A stretch of 9,901 bases of DNA from Candidatus Hydrogenedentota bacterium (lineage in GTDB: Bacteria > Hydrogenedentota > Hydrogenedentia > Hydrogenedentales > GCA-2746185). Where the stretch lies: assembly GCA_030123645.1 (NCBI GenBank), contig JASJYE010000063.1, positions 1-9,901 of the forward strand. Direction: 5' to 3'. Both the position numbers and the translations under genes were made by a program. The notes below the pieces were generated by a model that was not told where the DNA came from, did no database searches, and was given only the letters and a program-made list of their open reading frames with translations. Positions 1 to 6,345 of this stretch are shown here, piece by piece. Within the stretch, counting starts at the first letter, position 1, and each line of letters starts with the position of its first letter.

Positions 1-180
1 CAAAAGTCCCTGTTTTTGGGCGACCGATTGGTTTTTCACCGGCTCCACTGTCCCCGTTTTGCGGCCTCCATGCGACGCAAGAAAAGAGACATATTCCAAA
101 CCGGTGGTTCCGGCCCGTCTGCGCTCGTGCTTTGCTCCGCTTGGGTCTATTTTTGAAGGAGCCCAAAAGTCCCTTATTTG
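1..180. repeat. Non-coding stretch bounded by an 11-base direct repeat
   Basis: No convincing gene with its own start was found here. The 11-mer CAAAAGTCCCT occurs at 1-11 and again at 164-174 in the same orientation, about 163 bases apart, so the stretch could be one unit of a dispersed or tandem repeat that continues to the left of the window. On the minus strand the frame of the AAA+ gene stays open through all 60 codons after its TAG stop at 181-183, to the window edge. That could be chance, or a gene remnant with residues such as GLEYVSFLASHGG. No strong hairpin followed by a T-run was seen downstream of the AAA+ gene. The repeat itself is seen in the sequence; its being a mobile or dispersed element is inference. 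Confidence 0.4.
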
Positions 181-1887
181 CTAAGCGGACTTGTGCCGGT
201 CCTGCGGCGGCTCCAATTCCTCTTCGATGCCGTCGTCTCCAGTTGCACCACCCGGGATCTCTGCCGGCCTCGAGCGCAGCTCTTCGACGTGATGCAAGGT
301 GGAAGATCCCGCCGGCGATAGGCGGGCGGGCTCACCAAAATCGGCGCGCAGGATTGAATTCCGGGTGTCCTGCTCTTGGATTTCGGGCTCGGCCTCGGGG
401 GCGCCTTCTTCTGGGCCCGTTTCCGGCTCTGCGTCCGCTTCATCGACAGCGGCCCCGCCGGCGAGAGGAAGGCCGAAAAGCACCATAAGCCGCTCAAGCA
501 CGTTGGAACCTTGTAGGAGCTGTGAATGCAGGGCCATCAACTCCTCGACCGCCGCGCGCTGCGTCGCGATCTGCTCCAGATATTTTTCGCGCGACTCATC
601 GAGCGAATGCCTGAGCGTGTCCGCGCGCAGTTTTTCCGTCTCGACTTGCTGGGCCGCTTCCTGCTTCAGGGCGTCGATGTCCCTGTGGAGCTCGTCGAGT
701 TCCTTCCGGGCACGTTCTAAAAGACTTTTTATTGTATCGCGTTCAGAATGGGTGCGTACAATGGATCCTTGGAGCTGTTCGCGCTCCCGTTGGAGCGTAT
801 CGCGCTCGTCACGTATTGCTTTAAGCTCGGCATGCAGCTTCGCAAGCTCCTGGGCCGCTGCCTCGTCCTCCAAAGCCGATTTCGAATCGTCACGGGTCCC
901 TTCCTCGACCGATTCGTTCTGCCCGCCCTTCGCTTGCGCGTAGACATCTTCCAGCTTCTCGATCTCCGATATCTGACGCGCTTTTTCCTCTTGCGCTTGT
1001 AGAAATTCGCCGCGGCTCTCCTCCATCTGCTGCATAAGCCGCTCTGCGCGTTCGAGCATGCCGGCGGCCTCTTCGCGGGCTTCCCTCGCCTCCGCGTGCG
1101 TATCCTCGAGCGGCTGCGAATCCTTTTCCTGCGATGTCTTGGCGAGGAGGGCGCTCTCGGCCTTCAAGTGCTCGATCTCTTCGTTCGCCGCCGTTAACCG
1201 CTCTCGAGACTCAGAAAGATCGACGCTTCGCTCCTCGACACAGTCCCGTAATGCCGCCACGTCGTCTCTTTCGCCCTGAGCTTTTTCGTGACCCGGATAG
1301 GCCACATTAGGACGGGCCTTCAGATCCTCGATTTCACGATTTTGGCGCGCGATGGTTTCCTCGGATTCCTGACGGATACGCCGCTCGATTAAGTTGACCT
1401 GACGCTGCGTGTCTCCGGCGGCTATTTCGACCACCCGCGCTTTTTCAAGGGCCGCACGGAGTTCAGGCGGGACGGCGTTTAAGCGGTTGGGATGGATCCG
1501 CGAGGCGAAGACGACGTAATGATCGTTTTCGAGGAAAATTCGGACCACATCTCCTAGCACGCGGAGGTCATCGTCGAATCGGTCGAGATCATCAACAAGC
1601 AAAATGGCCTTTTGCGCCAGGTCCACGGGAGTGGGGTCATCCACCAATTTCCGGACCTCATCCGGGAGGTTGCACGGGCTGACGTATGCGATACCGGTGT
1701 GGCTCGAGGACGCTCGGACATCATTTACGATGGAGTGCAACAGATGCGTCTTCCCGCAGCCGTGGTCTCCGACCAAGATGATGGGCTGAGGCCTCTCTGT
1801 TTGTAAGCGGGCTACGCCGCGACAGGCCCCGAGGGCCTCGCTATTTGCGTCATCGACGATATAGGCACTAAAGCCAAAGCGCTTCAT
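181..1887 (-). CDS. DnaA/Hda-like AAA+ ATPase fused to long coiled coil
   Basis: The 568-residue product opens with a DnaA-type AAA+ domain, about residues 1-165. It begins FGFSAYIVDDANSEA, which resembles the start of the DnaA/Hda ATPase domain (F..FVVG.SN..A). Walker A is GDHGCGKTHLL (40-50), with the THLL ending typical of DnaA. Walker B is ILLVDD (95-100), and a sensor-1-like VVFASR lies at 125-130. PELRAALEKARVVEI (141-155) sits where DnaA has box VII, but the usual arginine-finger pattern is not obvious. Residues about 165-460 are a charged heptad-rich coiled coil, apparently broken near 320-340. The tail (about 478-568) is acidic, Pro/Gly-rich and probably disordered. There is no DnaA domain IV helix-turn-helix, so this is not DnaA itself. 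The ATG at 1887 has an AGAAGGG ribosome site six bases upstream. It is divergent from the phosphatase gene. Function is unknown; a scaffold or localisation ATPase is a guess. Confidence 0.85.
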   Translation of the reverse strand: MKRFGFSAYIVDDANSEALGACRGVARLQTERPQPIILVGDHGCGKTHLLHSIVNDVRASSSHTGIAYVSPCNLPDEVRKLVDDPTPVDLAQKAILLVDDLDRFDDDLRVLGDVVRIFLENDHYVVFASRIHPNRLNAVPPELRAALEKARVVEIAAGDTQRQVNLIERRIRQESEETIARQNREIEDLKARPNVAYPGHEKAQGERDDVAALRDCVEERSVDLSESRERLTAANEEIEHLKAESALLAKTSQEKDSQPLEDTHAEAREAREEAAGMLERAERLMQQMEESRGEFLQAQEEKARQISEIEKLEDVYAQAKGGQNESVEEGTRDDSKSALEDEAAAQELAKLHAELKAIRDERDTLQREREQLQGSIVRTHSERDTIKSLLERARKELDELHRDIDALKQEAAQQVETEKLRADTLRHSLDESREKYLEQIATQRAAVEELMALHSQLLQGSNVLERLMVLFGLPLAGGAAVDEADAEPETGPEEGAPEAEPEIQEQDTRNSILRADFGEPARLSPAGSSTLHHVEELRSRPAEIPGGATGDDGIEEELEPPQDRHKSA

Positions 1888-1945
1888 GGCTCGCCCTTCT
1901 CATCGACCTGATCCCCCGTTTGAGCCCCCGATCGGCCTGTGCCCA

Positions 1946-1974
1946 ATTCTACCCCTCAACCGCTGCTGAATCAA
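1946..1974 (-). promoter_or_regulatory. Sigma70-type promoter of the AAA+/coiled-coil gene
   Basis: On the minus strand a TTGATT -35 box (1969-1974) and a TAGAAT -10 box (1946-1951) are separated by exactly 17 bases. Each matches the consensus closely. The predicted leader to the ATG at 1887 is about 50 bases and contains the AGAAGGG ribosome site. The assignment rests on sequence match only. Confidence 0.6.
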
Positions 1975-2004
1975 TGTCTTAGTTCGCATTTCCCCTTTAT
2001 TAAG

Positions 2005-2034
2005 TTGCTCACGGCGCAAGCCATCTGGTAGTTT
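2005..2034 (+). promoter_or_regulatory. Possible weak promoter of the PP2C gene
   Basis: TTGCTC (2005-2010) and TAGTTT (2029-2034) are 18 bases apart, and the -10 is preceded by TGG, giving an extended -10 pattern. Both hexamers match the consensus at only about half their positions. It lies 25 bases before the start codon, which is a sensible place, but the signal is weak. Confidence 0.3.
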
Positions 2035-2058
2035 TGCAAGTGTTCAAGGTCCAGACCT

Positions 2059-2991
2059 ATGCGAATCGACATCGCAGCACAATCCGATACCGGCCGCCGA
2101 AAAAAGGACAACGAAGATTCCTTCGGCGTCTTCCGGGAAGATACCCCCGATCTGCGCCTCTTCCGAAACGGCGCGCTGCTTATCGTGGCCGATGGTCTGG
2201 GCGGACACATGGGCGGCGAGATAGCGAGCAAGCTGGCCGTCTCGATGATGAAGGACGTCATGAAAGAGTCTCTGCCCCCGAGTAGGGAGGACGGGGATCA
2301 AGACGCGGCAAATTTAGCGCTGATGTGCCGTTATGTCGAAAAGGCGAATGCAAGCGTATTCCAGACAAACCAGGACTTGAACCCGAACGGAAAACCAATG
2401 GGGACGACGCTCGCCACCGGGCTGATAACACCGCGGAAAGTTCACATTTGCAACGTGGGCGATTCCCGCGTGTACCACATTCGCGATGGTGAAATTATCG
2501 GGCAGACCGAGGACCATTCCTGGGTGGACGAACAGGTGAAGCTGGGACTTATGTCGAAAGCGGAGGCGGAAGTCGACTACCGCAAGAACGTCGTGACGCG
2601 CAGCATCGGCACACGGGCGGAGGTGACGGTAGACACCTACACCTGGCACATCGTCCCCGGGGACTGGGTGATGCTGTGCTCCGATGGCCTCGTGAACATG
2701 GTCAAAGACGCGGACATTTGCGAGGAATTCAGGAAAGGAGGGAACGCGGCGGAGATTACCGCGCGCCTTATCAACCAAGCCAACGAGAACGGCGGTAAAG
2801 ACAACGTAACTGTCATCGCGGCCAATATCAGCCCCAGCCTGTTTCACCTCCTCTATTTTGCGCTTCGCGCGCTCAAACGGAAACACGGCTTCATGCTGCT
2901 GTGGTTCGTCATATCGCTGATCCTCGGACTGGCGGGCTTCGTCGCCGGCTACCTCTACCGCGACGGGGGAAACTTATTGCCGATTTTCTGA
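2059..2991 (+). CDS. PP2C-family Ser/Thr protein phosphatase, membrane-anchored
   Basis: This 310-residue protein is a metal-dependent (Mg/Mn) PP2C phosphatase, which removes phosphate from Ser/Thr residues, typically reversing Hanks-type kinases. The family motifs appear in order: RRKKDNED (13-20), VADGLGGHMGG (43-53), MGTT (114-117), NVGDSR (132-137), SDGLVNM (208-214) and GGKDN (245-249). The metal-binding aspartates D45, D209 and D248 are present. After the catalytic domain (about 1-257), residues about 278-299 form one hydrophobic helix, so the enzyme is probably tail-anchored in the inner membrane with the catalytic domain in the cytoplasm. The ATG at 2059 has an AAGGT ribosome site eight bases upstream. 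No kinase or FHA gene is in the window, so its substrate is unknown. Its last 18 bases overlap the end of the convergent lpxH. Confidence 0.93.
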   Translation: MRIDIAAQSDTGRRKKDNEDSFGVFREDTPDLRLFRNGALLIVADGLGGHMGGEIASKLAVSMMKDVMKESLPPSREDGDQDAANLALMCRYVEKANASVFQTNQDLNPNGKPMGTTLATGLITPRKVHICNVGDSRVYHIRDGEIIGQTEDHSWVDEQVKLGLMSKAEAEVDYRKNVVTRSIGTRAEVTVDTYTWHIVPGDWVMLCSDGLVNMVKDADICEEFRKGGNAAEITARLINQANENGGKDNVTVIAANISPSLFHLLYFALRALKRKHGFMLLWFVISLILGLAGFVAGYLYRDGGNLLPIF

Positions 2992-3759
2992 TGGGCCGGC
3001 CGCGTCATGCCGCTCTTCGACGCCATAGTACTTCCGATGAAATCCTTCCTCGTCCCACTCCAGATAGGTTCGGTGATGCATCCAGTCCCCTGTGTTGATA
3101 TAGGTGCCGCTGCCGTTCGGCGTGGGGAACTCCTCCTCCACCGGGTGGTGCGTGTGCCCGCAGAAAACCACGTCCGCCTCGCCATCGGCGAGCAATCCCT
3201 TTGCAAACTTCCGCATCGCCTCCACCTCACGGCTTTCTCTCGGATCGTCCGGCGACAACAACCTTCGGCTCGAGTGCGACACCCGCTGCGCGAGACTCAT
3301 CGCCCAATCCGGATGCAGGATCCGAAATAAACGAGCGGCCCAGGGTGCGCGGGCAACGTATTTGAAGGCGCGATAGCCGTAATCCGACGGGTTGGTTCCG
3401 TCGCCATGGACAAAGAGCACCCGTTTGTCTCCGAGCACGCAGACATAGCGATCCCGGTGAATCGTGAAGCCCAGATGCTGCTCGAGAAACCTGCCCGCCC
3501 AGAAATCATGGTTGCCGCAGACAAGGTGACAGGACATCCCGCGTTCATGGAGGTCCGCGAAGGCCCGGAGAACGTCGAAATAGGCGGAAAAGATAACGTG
3601 GCGGTACTCGAACCAAAAATCGAAGAGGTCGCCAAGAATAATCGTGCGGTCGAATTCGGCAGGGTCGATTTGGCGGAGGAAGTCCGTGAAGTCCCTAAGG
3701 GTTTTTTCTCCCGGCGGGCCCACTTCCAGATGGACGTCCGCGAAGATTAGGGTCTTCAT
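2974..3759 (-). CDS. lpxH: UDP-2,3-diacylglucosamine diphosphatase LpxH-like
   Basis: The 261-residue metallophosphoesterase has the LpxH/calcineurin-like motif series: DVH (8-10), GDLFDFWFE (43-51), CGNHDFW (81-87), FVHGD (116-120) and CGHTHHP (200-206), followed by YINTGDW (220-226). The aspartate and histidine residues that hold the two metal ions are all present. LpxH hydrolyses UDP-2,3-diacylglucosamine to lipid X and UMP in lipid A synthesis, as a peripheral membrane enzyme. The GDLFDFWFE form and the length, slightly above the roughly 240 residues of E. coli LpxH, favour LpxH or a close LpxH-like homologue over a generic phosphoesterase. Substrate specificity is inferred. The start ATG overlaps the lepB stop in an ATGA junction, which implies translational coupling. 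The 3' end overlaps the convergent phosphatase gene by 18 bases. Confidence 0.85.
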   Translation of the reverse strand: MKTLIFADVHLEVGPPGEKTLRDFTDFLRQIDPAEFDRTIILGDLFDFWFEYRHVIFSAYFDVLRAFADLHERGMSCHLVCGNHDFWAGRFLEQHLGFTIHRDRYVCVLGDKRVLFVHGDGTNPSDYGYRAFKYVARAPWAARLFRILHPDWAMSLAQRVSHSSRRLLSPDDPRESREVEAMRKFAKGLLADGEADVVFCGHTHHPVEEEFPTPNGSGTYINTGDWMHHRTYLEWDEEGFHRKYYGVEERHDAAGPSENRQ

Positions 3760-4487
3760 CGAAGAAGGCTGATTTCACTCGGGGGCCAAAAGCGGATTAC
3801 GGCTTTGCCGATGAGCGTCTCATCGGCGATGGCGTTGAAACTGCGGCTGTCCTTGCTCACGTTGCGATTATCGCCAAGCACGTAATACTCGCCCGGGCTG
3901 AGCAACAACTCTTGGTGCTCGTCGGAGCGACGCGCGCCGGGCGCGATGTAGGGCTCTTCAATCTTCTTGTTATTGACGTATACCACGCCGCGCTCGTAGG
4001 TCACCAATACCTGCGGAACGGGATCGCCCGCGTCCTCGGGGCCTTGTGCGCCTACGGTTCGCCCGCTCTGCTTCTTCGAGCCCATCGCGATGACCCGCTT
4101 TACATAGCGCTTGGTGAGGTTGTCGGGACTTTCGAAGACGATTATGTCGCCTGGTTCGATGGCGTTGAGCCCGCGGAAGAGGCTGAGCTTACTGAGCTCG
4201 TGCGGGAGTTTGAAAACGAGGATGCGTTGGTTATTGGAAAGCGTGGGCTCCATCGACTCGCCCTGGACCTCATAGCCCTCGATGACGTACTGCCGCAACC
4301 CAAGAAAGATAATCAGAAACCAGACCACGAGCTTGAGGAAGTCTATTACTTCCCGTTTTAGCTCTTGCTTGTCCGGCGGACTCTGTGCTGCGGCAGCCTG
4401 AGGCGCCTCTTGCTCGTTGGGTTCCACGCGCGCGATCACTCCTAAAAACGATTTCCGACCGCTTAAATCTAACATCTTTCCCGTCAA
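3756..4487 (-). CDS. lepB: Signal peptidase I
   Basis: This 243-residue type I signal peptidase cleaves signal peptides from exported preproteins at the outer face of the inner membrane. A polar N-terminal stretch (1-45, with a Pro/Ala-rich patch near 28-38) leads into one membrane helix (about 48-64). The catalytic serine S78 lies in the box GESMEPTL (76-83) and the general-base lysine K130 lies in RYVKRVIA (127-134). The conserved GDNRNVSKDSR box is at 205-215, and an IGKAVIRFWP segment lies near the C-terminus. The TTG at 4487 is the first possible start after an in-frame TGA; an ATG at 4475 would give a protein four residues shorter. Neither has a well-spaced ribosome site, so the start is uncertain. 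It is translationally coupled to lpxH downstream. About 107-150 bases separate it from the broken small gene upstream. Confidence 0.93.
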   Translation of the reverse strand: MTGKMLDLSGRKSFLGVIARVEPNEQEAPQAAAAQSPPDKQELKREVIDFLKLVVWFLIIFLGLRQYVIEGYEVQGESMEPTLSNNQRILVFKLPHELSKLSLFRGLNAIEPGDIIVFESPDNLTKRYVKRVIAMGSKKQSGRTVGAQGPEDAGDPVPQVLVTYERGVVYVNNKKIEEPYIAPGARRSDEHQELLLSPGEYYVLGDNRNVSKDSRSFNAIADETLIGKAVIRFWPPSEISLLR

Positions 4488-4544
4488 CTTTCAAATCATG
4501 AGCGCGGCCGGGTGCGTTTAAGCGCCGTACTCACGCTGAGGGAC

Positions 4545-4550
4545 GTTATA
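4545..4550 (-). promoter_or_regulatory. Possible -10 box ahead of lepB
   Basis: TATAAC on the minus strand matches the -10 consensus at five of six positions and lies about 60 bases before the lepB start, in the non-coding gap. No acceptable -35 box was found 16-18 bases upstream, so lepB may instead be read through from the promoter at 6957-6986. Confidence 0.25.
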
Positions 4551-4594
4551 GGCGGTGTTTTTCGCCTCTCCCGCTCCAGCGCAAGGTCGCGATC

Positions 4595-4979
4595 TTAAAA
4601 TGCGTAGTCGTCACTGGCCTTTTTCTTGCCCACGTTGCGCTAACGCAATTTAACGGCGGGATCGTAGGACGGATCTCCGCTTCTGCGCCACTCGTCGATT
4701 AGCATTTCAATTTTGTTGTCGTTCGAAGGCGTGTAATTGTTCAATAGATAATTCAATTCTTCACGAATGCGCTTTTGCGTGTTTGCTCCCGCCCCCGGCG
4801 CGACTTCCTCGACGACTCCCTTTCGGCCCTTCTCCACCTTCTCCCGAAAGGTGTCGCCGCGGCCCGTAATTTTTTTGGCCGACTCGATCAATTACGTCCG
4901 CTTGCTTTTCCAAGTCCTGAGATCGCGCGGCCCCTTCGTCGGCGTCCTCAAGGGCCGCAGCCAGTTTCAGTTCACCCAT
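4595..4979 (-). pseudogene. Small charged helical protein gene with frameshift and amber codon
   Basis: Reading begins at ATG 4979 with MGELKLAAALEDADEGAARS and runs to a seven-A tract (4876-4870 on the minus strand). Beyond it, sensible protein continues only in the +1 frame, from about ITGRGDTFREKVEKGRKG to DPAVKLR, ending at TAG (4640-4642). With six A instead of seven, the reading joins as DRVGQKITGRGDTF. After the TAG the same frame gives 14 more codons, RNVGKKKASDDYAF, then TAA (4595-4597), which resembles a normal charged protein tail. An undamaged gene would encode about 127 residues, charged and mostly helical. The ATG has no good ribosome site, and its frame is open for 14 codons upstream (including IYRAIDRLM), so it might once have been joined to the 58-residue gene. 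I do not recognise the family. It could be a decaying gene, assembly errors or true recoding. Confidence 0.5.
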
Positions 4980-5002
4980 TAGACGGTCGATCGCTCGGTA
5001 GA

Positions 5003-5179
5003 TTAGATGTAACTTGCGCGCTCAGATCCCTGCTTGATCGCGCGGAACCGCGCACGAACCACAGTCGCCTGATCCCTGAGACGATCCAGGAGCCGCGAAG
5101 CCTCCACCTTTTCCTTGGCCTCTGCCGCCGCCTGCTTGACTTCTTGGATCATGGATTTCCTGAGTTCATCTGCCTCCAT
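5003..5179 (-). CDS. Small helical protein of unknown function (58 residues)
   Basis: The product starts MEADELRKSMIQEVKQAAAE and ends RAIKQGSERASYI. It is rich in Glu, Lys, Arg and Ala and would form one or two amphipathic helices, with no Cys and no membrane segment. The ATG at 5179 has a good AAGGA ribosome site seven bases upstream. It lies 46 bases after the 370-residue gene and 23 bases before the next small ORF, so it is probably co-transcribed with them. The stop TAA (5003-5005) is followed in another frame by plausible protein running into the downstream ORF, so this may be the N-terminal part of a longer gene interrupted by a frameshift. Family not recognised. Confidence 0.5.
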   Translation of the reverse strand: MEADELRKSMIQEVKQAAAEAKEKVEASRLLDRLRDQATVVRARFRAIKQGSERASYI

Positions 5180-5236
5180 TTACCATTCCTTCGGATCGAG
5201 GCACAGAAACCGGCACAGGTGTATTTCATGCTCCAC
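5180..5236 (-). CDS. Possible 18-residue ORF with Cys pair, overlapping gene ends
   Basis: From a GTG at 5236 the frame reads MEHEIHLCRFLCLDPKEW and stops at TAA (5180-5182), directly abutting the ATG of the 58-residue gene in the same frame. It overlaps the last 11 bases of the 370-residue gene. There is no ribosome site. It may be a coupling ORF, a lost C-terminal tail of the preceding gene after a frameshift, or chance. The C-x3-C and LDPKEW ending look protein-like, but the length is too short to be sure. Confidence 0.2.
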   Translation of the reverse strand: MEHEIHLCRFLCLDPKEW

Positions 5237-6338
5237 TGCCGGCGGCCGAAGCACCCTCGACACTCTCCACGACGAGCCCAAGCACCTTCGGTACAGCGGA
5301 ATCGGCCAAGAAGCGCGGGATCAGGATTTCGGTGTCGCCAACGAGTTGACGCGCAATAAACAGCACCGCAGCGGGGTGTTCATAGGCCAATTCTTTCATG
5401 TATTGCCACCATTGGCCGTCCTCAATCTCACGCCCCAATAGCGTCACTATGATATCCCGGGGATCGGGACCCTGTTGCTCCTCGATTTCCTCCTCCAACG
5501 TTTCGGTATGGGGTTGGGCGACACGTCTAAGGCGCTCACCAAAGGATTGTAACAAGCGGCACGCCTCCGCGTAGCGGGTCCTGAACGCCTCCCAATCCGG
5601 ATCCAATTGCGTCACCAACTCCTTCAAGAACTCCAAGCGCACATTGAGCGGATATTGACGCAGCCGCGAGGAGATCTCCTCATCCGGAAGGAGGAATTCC
5701 AAGGCCGTATTGACGTGAGTTTCTTCTTCCTGTAGGGCGACGCAGTCCTCGGGGCGGGCGGGGTAGACACCATGCAGCATTAAGGCCTTGGTTTGATAAT
5801 TGGAAACGGCGGCCAAGGGCTCGGGGAACGCCGCGTAGTCGTACGATAGCCCAATCGCAATGAGATAGCCGCCGACCCCTTTCTCGATGTCCCCGGCGGC
5901 CAGGGCTTCGTCTGCCTGCTTCAGGAATTCGTCCAGCATTTTGTGGCGAATACGCAATAGCTCGTAGGCCTGGGCCGCGACGCTGTATTTCTGTCCGCGC
6001 ACTGCGTTGTCCGCAAGCATCATCAAAAGCCCGGACGGAAATTGCGCTGGTCGCTTCGCTTGCAACTCGCCTTGAATATGCGCCCACGTTTTCTCCTCGC
6101 GAACTGCGTCAAGTGCGGCGCGAAACCGTTTGTCCGATCGTTGAGTGTCGTCAGGCAGCATATACGCGTACTTTTCGCTTTCCAATACCTCGGTCGAGCT
6201 CTCACGCGCGGGAGAGAAGGCCGCAAGGAGGGTCTGGAAGTTCACGATATCGCCGTCACAGATCGCTTTGGCGAGGGCCTCGGCCACGAGGTCCATGTCG
6301 ACCAATTTCGCTACAGCGTTTTGCGTTCGTTTGGCCAC
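5226..6338 (-). CDS. Helical, TPR-like protein of unknown function (370 residues)
   Basis: I do not recognise this protein. It is predicted soluble and almost entirely helical, with no signal peptide or membrane segment. Residues about 115-165 have a tetratricopeptide-like pattern: YSVAAQAYELLRIR is followed by QADEALAAGDIEKGVGGYL. Residues about 248-285 are a charged helix ending in an acidic run (LEEEIEEQQ). The C-terminal part (about 293-360) includes a tryptophan-containing segment, DGQWWQYMKELAYEHPAA. The last residues, GASAAGSGA, look like an unstructured tail. The start is GTG at 6338 with a GGAAGGGG ribosome site about ten bases upstream. It follows the J-like gene by seven bases, so the two are almost certainly co-transcribed and perhaps form partners. 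A protein-interaction or co-chaperone scaffold is possible, from context only. Confidence 0.75.
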   Translation of the reverse strand: MAKRTQNAVAKLVDMDLVAEALAKAICDGDIVNFQTLLAAFSPARESSTEVLESEKYAYMLPDDTQRSDKRFRAALDAVREEKTWAHIQGELQAKRPAQFPSGLLMMLADNAVRGQKYSVAAQAYELLRIRHKMLDEFLKQADEALAAGDIEKGVGGYLIAIGLSYDYAAFPEPLAAVSNYQTKALMLHGVYPARPEDCVALQEEETHVNTALEFLLPDEEISSRLRQYPLNVRLEFLKELVTQLDPDWEAFRTRYAEACRLLQSFGERLRRVAQPHTETLEEEIEEQQGPDPRDIIVTLLGREIEDGQWWQYMKELAYEHPAAVLFIARQLVGDTEILIPRFLADSAVPKVLGLVVESVEGASAAGSGA

Positions 6339-6345
6339 GCGCCAG

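Noticed and set aside
299..943. 214-codon plus-strand open frame, rich in Ser and Arg
   Set aside because: It is the antisense shadow of the Glu/Lys/Arg-rich coiled coil of the AAA+ gene; Ser/Arg-rich shadows are expected there.
2314..2886. 190-codon minus-strand frame inside the PP2C gene
   Set aside because: It lies antisense to well-conserved PP2C motifs and has no start signal or family resemblance.
2994..3003. Palindrome GGCCGGCC near the phosphatase/lpxH junction
   Set aside because: It lies within lpxH coding sequence, is short, and is unremarkable in G+C-rich DNA.
4270..4494. 74-codon frame overlapping the lepB start, from TTG 4494
   Set aside because: It is in another frame from the clearly conserved signal peptidase and has no family resemblance.
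4550..4567. Hairpin AGGCG/CGCCT as a terminator before lepB
   Set aside because: The stem is only five base pairs with an eight-base loop, and no T-run follows in the lepB direction.
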